From Oscillatoria sp. (GTDB taxonomy: Bacteria; Cyanobacteriota; Cyanobacteriia; Cyanobacteriales; Laspinemataceae): a DNA stretch of 34,527 nt. The stretch covers positions 1-34,527 of the forward strand of contig JAABSJ010000040.1 in the NCBI GenBank assembly GCA_011390515.1, in the 5' to 3' direction. How positions within the stretch are numbered: the first letter of the stretch is position 1; each line of letters begins with the position of its first letter. Below are positions 24,718 to 34,503 of the stretch, in pieces. A program made the translations under genes and the position numbers. A model generated the notes under the pieces. It saw only the letters and a list, made by a program, of their open reading frames with translations, was not told where the DNA came from and ran no database searches.

Positions 24718-26235
24718 TTAAAAATCGAAGTAGATATAGGGTAAGCCGCCTTCTGGGGCGAAAATCCAGACGGCATAGAGGCAAAGGGGAACTAAGGCTA
24801 TTTTAATGGGCCAGTTTAGTTGCAATTTTAAGCCGCGATTCATGGCGTAACTTAGGGTCATGATTAGCCAAATTAAGACTAACAATAAGGTGACTTCAAT
24901 GCGCTGCAAACCGAGGGTTTCTAGATAGACTTTCTGGGTGAATTGGATGTCTCCGGTATGTCCCCAGAAGTGCCGCATCACCCATCCGGATTCTCGGAGG
25001 TTGGGGAGGCGGAAGGGAATCCAGGCTAAAAAGACGAAGGTTTGAGTGAGAAACCAACTGAAGAGTATGCCGGGGATGGTTTTCCAGAGGAGTTTTAACC
25101 CATCGACTCGTTTGGAGAGGATATCGGTGAGGCGATGGACTGCTAAGGCGATGCCGTGCACTGCACCCCAGAGGATGAATCCCCAGGCGGCACCATGCCA
25201 TATTCCGGCGATTAACATGACGATGATTAAGTTGAGGCAGGTGCGGGTTAATCCGACTCGGGAACCGCCTAGGGGGAAATACAGATAGTTTCTTAACCAA
25301 TCTCCCAAGGTGATATGCCAGCGTCGCCAAAAGTCGGCGATGCTGGTGCTGAAGTAGGGGAAGTTGAAGTTTTTGGGGAGGTTGAATCCGAGGAGGATGG
25401 CACTGCCTCGGGCGATATCGACGTAACCGCTAAAGTCGAGAAACAGTTGCAAGCTATATGCTATGGTAGCAAGCCAAAGGTCACCGCTGCCGGCGCGTTG
25501 GACGTTTTCAAAGCTGAGGGTGACGAAGATTCCGAGGCGATCGGCAACGACGCCTTTTTTGAATGCGCCACAGGCAATCAACCAGAGTCCTTCTACCCAG
25601 TCATGGGAGGAGGGGAAAATTAGGGTTTTGAGTTGTCGTTGGAAGTGATGATACCGGGTGATGGGTCCGGAGATGAGTTTGGGAAAGAATAGTTTATAGG
25701 AGGCAAAGCGCAGAAATTGGGCGGAGGCGGGGGAACCGCGATAAACGTCGATGAGGTAGGCGATGCATTCAAAGACGAAAAAACTCAGTCCCAATGGGGG
25801 GAGAATGTTCTGTTGAAACCAACTGGCGGTTTCTTGGGCGGCGGGTAAGCCAAACCAGGTCCCTAGGGTGTTGAAGATGAAGGGAATGTATTTGAATCCG
25901 GCGAGGACCAGGATGTTGAAGAGGATGCCACCCCATAATCCGATGAGGCGGCGACGTTCCCAGGCGGCAAATTGGGTTTGCCAGTCGTCGGTGACAAGTT
26001 GCCAGGTTTGGGGGTTGGGTTGACGTTCGGAGGTTTTGGCGATCGCCTGTCCGATGCGGTAGTTAATCCAAGTCCCTATCAGCAGCAGGGGAATATATTC
26101 CACCTGGAGGGAGGTGTAAAAGACTAAGCTGGCAATTAACAGAATCCACAGGCGCGATCGCTGTTTGTTAACGGTCCAGTAGATACCCAGGATGCTTAGG
26201 AGAAAGAGGGCGTAGACAATCGAGATAAATGTCAT
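24718..26235 (-). CDS. MBOAT-family O-acyltransferase (AlgI/DltB-like)
   Basis: A 505-aa membrane protein with about ten hydrophobic segments. The family core is LFFPKLISGPITRYHHF (~182-198), FLDFSGYVDIARG (265-277), FWRRWHITLGDWLRNYLYFP (302-321) and IAGIWHGAAWGFILWG (342-357). His307 and the catalytic His347 are present. Such proteins move acetyl or other acyl groups across the membrane onto polysaccharides (alginate, peptidoglycan, teichoic acids). No SGNH/AlgJ-type partner lies next to it here, which is unusual for an acetylation system; the partner may be elsewhere. The gene is bracketed by two arrays of the same 36-bp repeat. Confidence 0.93.
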   Translation of the reverse strand: MTFISIVYALFLLSILGIYWTVNKQRSRLWILLIASLVFYTSLQVEYIPLLLIGTWINYRIGQAIAKTSERQPNPQTWQLVTDDWQTQFAAWERRRLIGLWGGILFNILVLAGFKYIPFIFNTLGTWFGLPAAQETASWFQQNILPPLGLSFFVFECIAYLIDVYRGSPASAQFLRFASYKLFFPKLISGPITRYHHFQRQLKTLIFPSSHDWVEGLWLIACGAFKKGVVADRLGIFVTLSFENVQRAGSGDLWLATIAYSLQLFLDFSGYVDIARGSAILLGFNLPKNFNFPYFSTSIADFWRRWHITLGDWLRNYLYFPLGGSRVGLTRTCLNLIIVMLIAGIWHGAAWGFILWGAVHGIALAVHRLTDILSKRVDGLKLLWKTIPGILFSWFLTQTFVFLAWIPFRLPNLRESGWVMRHFWGHTGDIQFTQKVYLETLGLQRIEVTLLLVLIWLIMTLSYAMNRGLKLQLNWPIKIALVPLCLYAVWIFAPEGGLPYIYFDF

Positions 26236-26290
26236 GTGCCAGTCTGTTAGAAGAAAGGGTTAGGAGGAGTTGGGGGAACGGAGGATTCAT

Positions 26291-26319
26291 AAAAAGCACT
26301 GGAATTCCAGGTGCTTTTA
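26291..26319 (-). terminator. Intrinsic terminator-like hairpin
   Basis: The arms AGCACTGGAA and TTCCAGGTGCT form a near-perfect palindrome centred on GAATTC, flanked by A-run and T-run. Read on the minus strand it ends with TTTTT, so it can stop transcription from the metalloprotease gene before the MBOAT gene. It may work in both directions. Confidence 0.65.
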
Positions 26320-26356
26320 GAGAATTGTACTTCATTGTCTTTACTCGGGAAGGGGG

Positions 26357-26500
26357 AACGACTGAAGTCTTTACTACGAACAGGAAGAAGCAACTTCAGT
26401 CGAATTTACTCAGGAGGAAGGATGAAGGTGGGAGGGGGGAACGACTGAAGTCGTTACTACGAACTTAAGAGGGATAACGACTGAAGTCGTTACTACGAAC
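26357..26500. repeat. Second array of the 36-bp repeat unit
   Basis: Units at 26357-26381, 26440-26464 and 26476-26500 carry the same 25-bp conserved part as the array at 24579-24717; the last two are spaced 36 bp. A degenerate inverted copy (ACTTCAGTCGAATTTACT) lies near 26393-26410. Together the arrays flank the MBOAT gene. Confidence 0.85.
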
Positions 26501-26556
26501 TTGCTGCTTTCTCCCATATCCTCCCTATCTCCCCCATCCTCCCTATCTCCCCTATC

Positions 26557-29418
26557 TCAACCCGACTGGAACTGTGCCTCTAGGGTTTTATCAATGCGAT
26601 CGCGGGTTTCCTCTAGGTGGGCTTTACTGGCGGTATCCAGATGTCGTCCGCGCCGTTTTAGGGTATTGTCCACTTGTTCTTGAAGTTGCCGTAAGTTATA
26701 GCGGGCTAGGGTTCGGGCTTCGTCAGGAACATTGGAGTTCCTCAAAACCATTGCGATTAACATCCCGAGATGTTCTCGTTGGAGACTCCTGCGAACACTG
26801 GAAATCACTTTTAGGTCATCGGGGCGATTAACAACTTCGGTCCAAATTCCCCCTTCTAGAGTGTCAAATAGTTCCTGCATGGTCAAGGCTTGACCCGGTT
26901 CTGTTTTTAATTCTAAATCCTGTAAGCGGATTAGCCTGGGATAGGAGAACAACTCGCGTAGAACGATCCGTTGCAGTAAATTAATCCGTTGATGAATGGG
27001 ATAATCCAGGGGATAAACCACGGGAACTGCACCCCAGTGATACCAGCGATCGGGGGCTAATTTATTCAGGAGTTGCGGCGGAAATTGTAACGCTGTTTCA
27101 TCGAAAATGTACTTTTGCAGCAATGCCAAACTCTGACGCTGTTTCTCCACCGATACAGGTTCAAAGGGTAAGCGTCCGTTGGCGTCAGCATGATTGCGAT
27201 TAAACCATTGCCCTCCAATATAAAGGGTGGTATTCATTGCCTGTCGGAAATAATAGGAAAACACCGTATCAAACATCCGACGGACATCGCTGAAACTTTC
27301 CCCACTGACGGGATAGCGGGTATCCAGGCGTTCCCACATTTCCCGGGCATTTTCCAACTGCCACTCGGAGTATTGCAACATATCTCCACTGAGGTCAAAC
27401 ATATTCGCCGCTGGGTTGAGAATATCCATCGAATCCTCATCGGGGGCATAAGCTAAATCAGGATTAGTGCTACTTTCATCGGCTATTCGTTGCAATTCCC
27501 GCTGTTCTTGTTGAGGCAGCATTCCAGGCAGGGGTTTATACCCGTATTCGATCGCCCATTCATCATAAGGACCGACTAACATGGGGAAAAAGTCACCCTG
27601 TTGCTGATCACTCGGTGCCAAGTTCACGGGTACATAGTCCATGACGGAGGCAACCATACCTTCTGTGCGAGTAATCGCTGTATTATGCAAATCCTCCGGT
27701 GATAACATGGTACTGCCGTGGAAGTTATGGCGCAGTCCCAAGGTATGACCGACTTCGTGGGCTGTGAGGAATGTTAGATACTGATTGATATATTGTGTCA
27801 TTTCCTCGCCACTGGGAAAGGCATTATGAAGCATGGACATACCCATTGCCCCGATCGCCAACTGTTGTGGTGCTTCCATGCCATAGCAGAGGTCGTATCT
27901 TTCCATCATCTTGCGGACGAAGCTGTGTACCTGGGGCGGTTGTTGGACTGGGGCACCGGAATTCCCCGTCATTGCTTCGGTGTTACCCATGCCTGGGTTG
28001 CCACTCATCCCGGGGAAGCAGGGAGACCCCTGTAACATTTTGCCCAAGAAGGTCATTTCTGAGGCATTGGGTTGTTGTTGAACCAGGGTGCGATATTCAT
28101 TTTTGATACTTCGCACGATATTCCCATCAATGAGAATATCCGCATCTAAAATTTCCCCGGTGAGGGGGTTGACGCGAGAGGGACCGACTCCTGCAAACCA
28201 GGATTGAAAGGAACTGGACCAGCGAATGGTGTTGTAACGCACATCTGACGGATCCCAAACCGCATTATCGGGCATCTGTCGGGCTTCGATCGCATTAATA
28301 AACCCAGCTTTCTCAAATGCCTGATTCCAGACTTCGATGCCTTCGCGAACCGCATCCCGATATTCTAAGGGAACGTTGTTTTCAATCCAGAAAATAATCG
28401 GTTGTTTCGGGTGCGAAAGTGGGGCATCGGGGTTTTCTTTTTCCAAATGCCAGCGGTTAATATAACGCTGGAAAGGTTCTTTACTGCGAGTGTCGGACAA
28501 ATCTTGATAGGCGGTGATAAAATAGCCGACTCGATTATCTGCGAATCGAGGACGAAAGCCATTGTTAACTGGCAGTGCGGAGAGGCTATAATTCACGTTT
28601 AGGGAAAACCCCCGACTATCGGGCAAACTCTGGACATTAGAGAATAAATCATCCCCACCCGTGAACCCATAGACGGACTCAATTTCTACATTGGCGGGGA
28701 AGGTTTGAACTCGCCCAAAATAGGATTTATCGGTATCTCGAACGTAGGCGGTTCCTAATAACCAGGGTAAAATTGACGTTAACCCACTAATATCCTGGCG
28801 CTCAATCAGGAGTTTATTGAGGTCAATCAGCAGGCTTTCCCGGTCGGGATGAATGCTTTCGATGGGTAAAGAAGCCAGAACAGAATCACTAAAGGATCGG
28901 TTGAGCGATCGCTCAATGGGATCTCCAGGATTTGCACGGAAATAAACATTCCTCACCCCAAAATGGATGTTTTTATTCACCCGTTTAAAGAAAAAGAGAA
29001 AATCCTGGAGAGGCATCCCTCGGAATAATCCCCCTTCTCCAATCCCAGATGCTAGGGTCATCACGGCTAGGAAGTTTGTATCCAGTTGTTCCGGCTGAAT
29101 CTCCAGGTAAACTTTGCCGGTTTTCTTATTGTGGTAAAGGGTGAAAAGTCCTGGGAGTTTTTCAGCATCTTTCACCACTTCATCAAATTTTTGCAAGGAA
29201 TCGCTGTCGTCGTCTTCCTCACTCTCCTCGCTGTTGTCGGTGTCCTCGTTGTCACCGTTTTCATCTTCCCACTCATTCGGGGTGGGAACGGGGATGTTTT
29301 GGCTGTAATATCTCGGTTCCGGCATTTGGCTATTGGCCTGACCCGAAAACAGTCCGAAGGTTACAGGCAAGATGAAAAATGCCAAAAACAAAATCAATAA
29401 TCGCTTGGCTTTTGACAT
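26557..29418 (-). CDS. Exported zinc-dependent metalloprotease (DUF5117/DUF4953 type)
   Basis: 953 aa from the ATG at 29418, chosen because a signal peptide starts there (KAKRLLILFLAFFILPVTFG) with GGAAG upstream; a frame to 29541 adds 41 basic residues. After the signal comes a very acidic linker (Glu/Asp/Asn-rich, ~45-75), then a DUF5117-like domain (FDEVVKDAEKLPGLFTLY onward) and a met-zincin catalytic domain with HEVGHTLGLRHNF (554-566), which supplies three His ligands and the catalytic Glu. The SVMDY Met-turn follows (~585). A long helical C-terminal domain completes the protein. It is predicted to act outside the inner membrane on unknown protein substrates. Length and motifs agree with the family, whose members are annotated but barely characterised. 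Confidence 0.9.
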   Translation of the reverse strand: MSKAKRLLILFLAFFILPVTFGLFSGQANSQMPEPRYYSQNIPVPTPNEWEDENGDNEDTDNSEESEEDDDSDSLQKFDEVVKDAEKLPGLFTLYHNKKTGKVYLEIQPEQLDTNFLAVMTLASGIGEGGLFRGMPLQDFLFFFKRVNKNIHFGVRNVYFRANPGDPIERSLNRSFSDSVLASLPIESIHPDRESLLIDLNKLLIERQDISGLTSILPWLLGTAYVRDTDKSYFGRVQTFPANVEIESVYGFTGGDDLFSNVQSLPDSRGFSLNVNYSLSALPVNNGFRPRFADNRVGYFITAYQDLSDTRSKEPFQRYINRWHLEKENPDAPLSHPKQPIIFWIENNVPLEYRDAVREGIEVWNQAFEKAGFINAIEARQMPDNAVWDPSDVRYNTIRWSSSFQSWFAGVGPSRVNPLTGEILDADILIDGNIVRSIKNEYRTLVQQQPNASEMTFLGKMLQGSPCFPGMSGNPGMGNTEAMTGNSGAPVQQPPQVHSFVRKMMERYDLCYGMEAPQQLAIGAMGMSMLHNAFPSGEEMTQYINQYLTFLTAHEVGHTLGLRHNFHGSTMLSPEDLHNTAITRTEGMVASVMDYVPVNLAPSDQQQGDFFPMLVGPYDEWAIEYGYKPLPGMLPQQEQRELQRIADESSTNPDLAYAPDEDSMDILNPAANMFDLSGDMLQYSEWQLENAREMWERLDTRYPVSGESFSDVRRMFDTVFSYYFRQAMNTTLYIGGQWFNRNHADANGRLPFEPVSVEKQRQSLALLQKYIFDETALQFPPQLLNKLAPDRWYHWGAVPVVYPLDYPIHQRINLLQRIVLRELFSYPRLIRLQDLELKTEPGQALTMQELFDTLEGGIWTEVVNRPDDLKVISSVRRSLQREHLGMLIAMVLRNSNVPDEARTLARYNLRQLQEQVDNTLKRRGRHLDTASKAHLEETRDRIDKTLEAQFQSG

Positions 29419-30511
29419 TTTCTGCTTCCCGTTTGATTGGAAGTCCAGCGAAAAAAATGTCTTGAGACTCTGGCTAATTTTCACGAAGAACCGCTTTAGG
29501 AAATTCCTCTGGGACGCGAATTTTCTCATCAGACGATGCATTAATATTTAGGGTGGGTGTTGAGTGGCGACTACATTCACAGGGGGAATGGTGGACCAGT
29601 GGAATGTTACTCAGGACAATTGTGCATAAACTGTTATGTTTCGGGTTAACATGAACTCCCCTCTGTTTAATTGACATAAGCACCAACAGTGCCGATCAAT
29701 ACTGACGGATCGATATCGATGGGCTGGAATGCTCCCAAGTAAGTGGTGCTTCATTATTCTAGAGTAACGGTTGCGCCTCAAAATGGCGATAGATTTAGGC
29801 CGGGAACACTCCTCTCAACGGGCAGGGCGATCGCCCTTCAGTTTGCCCTCTGCTACCTTGATGATTCCGGGGGAGAGGACTGCCGTCGCCCACCCAGATC
29901 CCAACTGCTGCATCCGCTTTCCTTCTTCCTTCCGCAAAATCTGGGTCTTCTATCCGGGATGAGTTTCATTCCCGCAGACAACCGAGGGGCAATCTTCCCT
30001 GGAAAACAAGCCCCATTCCGTAATTATCCCACTGCTGCAACATCAGCGATATCCCCCTAATCTGGACTAGATAGATTTCTCTCCCTGTATCACCACCGGA
30101 AGCACCCCTAATTTTTATATTGCCAAACTTGCAGGCTTTCTAACTCATTCAACCTGCGGCATTATGATGTTAAGGTGAGATTTTAGCTGTGAATTTATAG
30201 TCTACAATCTTATTATTATACCCTAGTTTATGGGTTTGCCTCTCATTTTTCTTGTTAAGAATTTTTAAAGCCCCAGAAGCGACAGCCGGATCTTCCGGCT
30301 AAAAAGAGTAGCCCTATCAAGGAAATAAATTTAATGACGAAAAATCGTTGTTTCATGTAGAGGTTTGGTCTCCAAACCCTCTTCAGGCGTAAAATTGAAG
30401 AGATCCCCCCACAATCCTGGCAAGTTGAGGTTTTGTACAAATCGCCGGATTCAATCCCCTCCCCTGAATCTTGGGGAGAGGACCGCAAGTGGCCCCAGCC
30501 TAATGGATGAA
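29419..30511. other. 1.1-kb intergenic region, no gene seen
   Basis: Between the metalloprotease start and the stop of the repeat membrane protein. A 105-codon plus-strand frame (29743-30060) has biased composition, no family motif and no ribosome-binding site, so I do not call it. Hairpins occur at 30284-30300 (AGCCGGA/TCCGGCT) and near 30458-30481 (CTCCCC/GGGGAG), the latter 30-55 bases past the stop of the downstream-reading gene and possibly its terminator. Around 30180-30240 is an AT-rich stretch. The promoter for the metalloprotease should lie near 29550-29700. Confidence 0.5.
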
Positions 30512-32821
30512 TTACTCAATCCGTTCGATCAGTGGGGGATTCTGAGAATCTCTCCCCATACCCTCGATGGGATCGATGGGCATAGGCGACGCAGAAGTTG
30601 CCGGGAGGACAGTTGGGGTCCGTGTGGGTTCTGATGGGGAGACGGGCGGATTGACCGATTCTCTCGGAGTTTCTTGGGGGAAGGGCGGAGGAGTGGGACT
30701 GGGGTCGATCGCCGCCGGACTCAGTTCCTGGACTCGCACCGGAGGCGGATTCAGAATGGTTTCCCATGTCTCAACTTCTCGCCGTGCCTGGTTATACAGA
30801 TTGGAATAAAATGGAATCATCCGAGCCAGTTCGATCGCCTGGGGAAGATTCTCCAAAGAGCGTTGTTGAGCCAGGGCCAAAATCCGTTGACTCCAGTCTT
30901 GAATCGCTGCATCCGCGCTAAAGCGTAAATTAGACTTAGAAGAGACTTGATTGGCCAAATCCATTGCCTGAATCAACCGTTCAGGACTTTGAGAAATATC
31001 TCCAAGCTGATAGGCGCGGTCCAGGAGTTGGCGATCGCGACCTTCCTGCTGCCAGGTTTGAATCGCAGACTGGGCCTCACTGTAAAGCAACCGACCGGGA
31101 CGAATGCCTTGGGCGGTGGCGATCGCCCCATTAATATTTCCCCATTGCGCCAAATTCCAGGCGCGGTCTAAGATAGGCTGGTCTTCCAGTCGTTGAATGT
31201 CCTCATTCCACCCCTCAATTTTGTCCTGGGCCTCGGTGTACAAAGCCCGTCCTGAACCCACCTTCCTAGCGGTATCGATCGCCGCTTGCAACGAAGCGCG
31301 ATCGCCGTAACTAGCTAGTTGGTCAGCTTGTCGCAGATAGGGCCGGTCTTCAGTCTCCTCAATTTGACTTTGCCACTCGTTAATTTCCTCCTGTGCTCGA
31401 TCCCAGACCAGATTGGTCCGACTGACCAGTTGAGCTTGGGCGATCGCCGAGCGCAAATTGTTCACATTCCCCGCCATCGCTAGATTTCGTGCCTGTTCTA
31501 GGTAGGCCACATCTTTGATGCTATCCTGCCACTGAGAGATTAACCGTTTGGCTTCCAGGTGCAAAGGGCGATCGGGGCCAATCACTTGGGCTTTGGCGAT
31601 CGCATCTTCCAAAGAGCGGACCGTGACCCGAGTGGCAATCGATTTCGCCCGAGTCAGTTCTATGAAATCCTCTGCCTCTTTTTTAACCGAACTGTTACCC
31701 GGAACTTGACGCGCAATGTAAATGGCATCTTCCCACTTCTGGTCATCACCATTTTTGCGGGCTAATGCGAGGATTTGCTTGGAAAAGTCAGTAGCTAAAG
31801 ACCGAGATTTTTTATATAACTTGCTCTGGGGTTCAATTTTATCCACCAGGGCGATCGCTTCGGTGATATTTTTAAGTTCTCCTTGTTTCGCTAGACTGCG
31901 GGCTTTCTCCAAAGTTTGACCTTCTTGCTGAGTCACCCGGATCAGTTGACTCAGGCTATCATAGCGCACCGTTTCCCAGTAAGTATTTTCCACGGAAAGC
32001 AGTTGTCGCATATAGCCCAGAGCTTGGTTCCAGTTTTCCTTTTCCAACTCTGACTCAGCATTTTTATAAAGCTTTTCCGCCTCATTCCAGATGGACTGCC
32101 AGCGAGTAATCCGTTCTTGGACTAAACCGGCAGCAGTCGTATTGCTGGGAATCTGACGGGCGGAGGCGATCGCTTCGGTGAGCTTGCCTTCATTAAATAT
32201 TTTCTCAGCCAAATCCAGCAGTTGTCCTGCCCATTTTTCAATCTGACGATTGATTTCCGGACGTAGGGGGTGGTCTGAGGGAAGTTGATGCACCTCAGCG
32301 ATCGCCCGCAACAACCCATCTACCGTTTGCTCACTCGCTGCTTGTTGAGCACAGTACAGATGTTCCGAACCCGAAGTCCAGCTACTCTCTCCACAATTGG
32401 GCGTTTCGGGAAGGCGCAATAACGTCAGTAACGCTGTTCCCCCCAGTCCTCCCGTCAACAGAAACGTGATCAGCGCCCAGAGTTGCCAATTGGTCAGCCA
32501 TTTCAGCCACCCATGCAGACGGCGATCGGAGGACCCACGGTCTCGATAGCGTTGACTTGACTCTAGTTGAGCCCTCGTACTCTGTCCGAAGCGCTTCGGG
32601 TTCCCAGACCCGGCGCGATCGGTAGCTTCTCCTCCGGAAGACACATCCGAACTCGAAGGCGGCAGGTGCAGATAGGAACCCTGGGGAGAACCCGCCCCAG
32701 CAGCACTCCCCCGGAACCCAGACAGGGACGATGCAGGCATTTTCGCCCCCGAGTCCGGTTGTCCCGACTCCGACGGCTGGGCGTTAGGCCACTGCTCTGG
32801 AAATTTGCGATCTTTAGTCAT
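30512..32821 (-). CDS. Single-pass membrane protein with ~55-residue helical repeats
   Basis: 769 aa. Residues 1-105 are a polar, Ser/Gly/Pro-rich cytoplasmic tail. One membrane segment follows (TNWQLWALITFLLTGGLGGT, ~110-136). Residues ~165-690 are alpha-helical repeats of about 55 residues with the pattern A..LA..G....L..AI..A..I..GR.LY.EA...I..W; the clearest three lie between ~440 and 610. The last ~70 residues are Pro/Thr/Ser-rich. The repeats are TPR- or SEL1-like in periodicity but do not match a family I can name. Similar cyanobacterial proteins are often labelled 'chromosome segregation ATPase', which is not supported here, as there is no P-loop. A scaffold or periplasmic binding role is inferred. 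Confidence 0.8.
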   Translation of the reverse strand: MTKDRKFPEQWPNAQPSESGQPDSGAKMPASSLSGFRGSAAGAGSPQGSYLHLPPSSSDVSSGGEATDRAGSGNPKRFGQSTRAQLESSQRYRDRGSSDRRLHGWLKWLTNWQLWALITFLLTGGLGGTALLTLLRLPETPNCGESSWTSGSEHLYCAQQAASEQTVDGLLRAIAEVHQLPSDHPLRPEINRQIEKWAGQLLDLAEKIFNEGKLTEAIASARQIPSNTTAAGLVQERITRWQSIWNEAEKLYKNAESELEKENWNQALGYMRQLLSVENTYWETVRYDSLSQLIRVTQQEGQTLEKARSLAKQGELKNITEAIALVDKIEPQSKLYKKSRSLATDFSKQILALARKNGDDQKWEDAIYIARQVPGNSSVKKEAEDFIELTRAKSIATRVTVRSLEDAIAKAQVIGPDRPLHLEAKRLISQWQDSIKDVAYLEQARNLAMAGNVNNLRSAIAQAQLVSRTNLVWDRAQEEINEWQSQIEETEDRPYLRQADQLASYGDRASLQAAIDTARKVGSGRALYTEAQDKIEGWNEDIQRLEDQPILDRAWNLAQWGNINGAIATAQGIRPGRLLYSEAQSAIQTWQQEGRDRQLLDRAYQLGDISQSPERLIQAMDLANQVSSKSNLRFSADAAIQDWSQRILALAQQRSLENLPQAIELARMIPFYSNLYNQARREVETWETILNPPPVRVQELSPAAIDPSPTPPPFPQETPRESVNPPVSPSEPTRTPTVLPATSASPMPIDPIEGMGRDSQNPPLIERIE

Positions 32822-33462
32822 AGCCCACCCGAAAACACTCTTGCGTCAGTCTTGCTTGGCTGTTTTAGAAAGACAGGTTTTACGATTCGGCCACAGTTCC
32901 AAAACCTAAATATTAGGTTCGATAAAAGCCGGTTATATTTTCCTCAATCTAGCACCAAGAATTATTTAGCTTAAGAGGTGCTAGAGCTTTTTTTTGGCAA
33001 CGCCGTTCGCTGCTCTACCTTTTCCTTCTAGGCGGATCTACATCTGCACCCCCCGCCTTTCCGGTTTTCTCTATCCTTCTCGTCATCGACAATCTGTAGA
33101 TTCCCAGCACCCAGATACCTTAACACAGTAGATCGAATCCTGGAAAACAGCTTATTCCAAAAGTTTTGAGAGTTAGCGCATCCAACAAGGAAGGACAATC
33201 AATTCTACCGTTGAGTGGTCAATCTGATTGATTGATTGCTTCTTATCTTCTCATGTTATTTTCAGTTGCGATCCCCACTTTTAAAAAAACTTCCCCCTAG
33301 GACTGCACACCCTAGAGGTTCACAACCCGGTTTTTGTACAGAATTTATACCAATTAGCAGCAAGTCTGGCCTATAAATCCGGTTTCTTCCGGTTACTGGA
33401 CCCCCATACTCGCCATGAATTTGATGCATGGGGGTTCAGGAACAGTTAGGCGATCGCCTCCA
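32822..33462. other. 641-bp intergenic region, no gene seen
   Basis: Between the repeat membrane protein and hslO. A GACCCCCAT ... ATGGGGGTTC inverted repeat (33399-33437) lies 26 bases past the hslO stop on the minus strand and may end its transcript, although no T-run follows. CTGATTGATTGATTG near 33220 is a short tandem run. No RNA gene was recognised. Confidence 0.45.
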
Positions 33463-34359
33463 TCAAGACTCCGCTTGCAAAGACCCAATCAGTTCCGTCA
33501 GTTGATCGGTGCTGGCGGTGTAAACTTCCCCACAGAAGTGACAAACCGCCTCGGCACCATCATCTTTCTCAATCATGTCCAGCAGTTCGTCTTCCCCGAG
33601 CAACTTCAACGCCCCTAACATCCGTTGATGAGAGCATCCGCAGTGGAAGCGCACCATTTGTCTCTCCGGTAAAATATTCAATCCCATATCTCCCAGCAAT
33701 TGCTCGAAAATATCCGGCAGGGATTTACCCGCTTGTAATAACGGTGTAAATCCCGACAAACTGGCAACCCGCGATTCCAACAGCGCCACAAGTTCATCAT
33801 CCGTTGCCGCTTTAGGCATCACCTGCAACAAAATTCCCCCGGACGCTTGCACCCCGGACGCCTCTACAAATACCCCCACCACCAGGGCCGAAGGGGTCTG
33901 CTCTGAAGTCACCAGATAATGAGCAATATCATCCCCAATTTCACCCGAAACCAGTTCCACGGTACTCGAATAGGGATACCCATATCCCACATCACGGACA
34001 ATGTAGAGATAGCCATCATTCCCGACAGCCCCCCCCACATCCAGTTTCCCGATCGCATTCGGCGGCAATTCTATCTCAGGATTATCCACATATCCCCGCA
34101 CAGTTCCATCTAATCCCGCATCCACGAGAATGCCGCCTAATGGTCCATTGCCTTTAAACCGAATATTCACCCGCGATCCCGGTCGCTTCATACTAGAAGC
34201 CAGGAGTAATCCCGATGACAGAGTACGTCCTAAGGCCGCCGTTGCCACATAAGAGAGCCCATGCCGCTGACGCGCATCTTCCGTCAACCGCGTCGTAATC
34301 ACCCCAACTGCTCGAATCCCTCCATCCGCTGCCGTTGCTCTAATCAGTTGATCTACCAT
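33463..34359 (-). CDS. hslO: Redox-regulated chaperone Hsp33
   Basis: 298 aa, full length. The N-terminal domain has the family segments AALGRTLSSGLLLASSMK (41-58) and GPLGGILVDAG (72-82). The C-terminal redox switch has CxC at Cys240/Cys242 (FHCGCS) and CxxC at Cys273/Cys276 (CHFCGE), which bind Zn2+ when reduced. Oxidation (HOCl, H2O2 plus heat) forms disulfides, releases zinc and turns Hsp33 into an ATP-independent holdase in the cytosol. All four cysteines are present. The gene stands alone on the minus strand. Confidence 0.97.
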   Translation of the reverse strand: MVDQLIRATAADGGIRAVGVITTRLTEDARQRHGLSYVATAALGRTLSSGLLLASSMKRPGSRVNIRFKGNGPLGGILVDAGLDGTVRGYVDNPEIELPPNAIGKLDVGGAVGNDGYLYIVRDVGYGYPYSSTVELVSGEIGDDIAHYLVTSEQTPSALVVGVFVEASGVQASGGILLQVMPKAATDDELVALLESRVASLSGFTPLLQAGKSLPDIFEQLLGDMGLNILPERQMVRFHCGCSHQRMLGALKLLGEDELLDMIEKDDGAEAVCHFCGEVYTASTDQLTELIGSLQAES

Positions 34360-34433
34360 GCCAAAACCTTACAATTCTTAACAAGTCATCTCAACTTTAT
34401 TCTAAAAGGGAGATGGGGGAGATGGGGGAGAGG

Positions 34434-34503
34434 TCATTGGTCATTGGTCATTGGTCATTGGTCATTGGTCATTGGTCATTGGTCATTGGTCATGGGTCAT
34501 GGG
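34434..34503. repeat. Heptanucleotide tandem repeat (GTCATTG)n
   Basis: Eight perfect GTCATTG units (34434-34489) and two variant GTCATGG units (34490-34503), preceded at 34409-34432 by a GGGGAGAT-type purine-rich repeat. Heptamer arrays of this kind (short tandemly repeated repetitive sequences) are known from filamentous cyanobacteria. The array lies upstream of hslO. Confidence 0.95.

Larger units (their letters stand above)
26236..26556. other. Repeat-rich intergenic region between metalloprotease and MBOAT genes
   Basis: 321 bp with no gene. It holds, left to right, a terminator hairpin (26291-26319), the second 36-bp repeat array (26357-26500), and a pyrimidine-rich low-complexity stretch of CCTCCCTATCTCC-like units (26517-26556) next to the metalloprotease stop. 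Confidence 0.7.

Noticed and set aside
24896-25330. 144-codon frame within the MBOAT gene
   Set aside because: Alternate frame of a well-conserved acyltransferase; composition is His/Pro/Arg-rich and unlike a protein.
29743-30060. 105-codon plus-strand frame in the large intergenic gap
   Set aside because: No ribosome-binding site or recognisable motif, and part of it is translated HIP1 sequence.
32567-32974. 135-codon plus-strand frame at the start of the repeat membrane protein
   Set aside because: Antisense to the N-terminal tail, Arg/Pro-rich, no motif.
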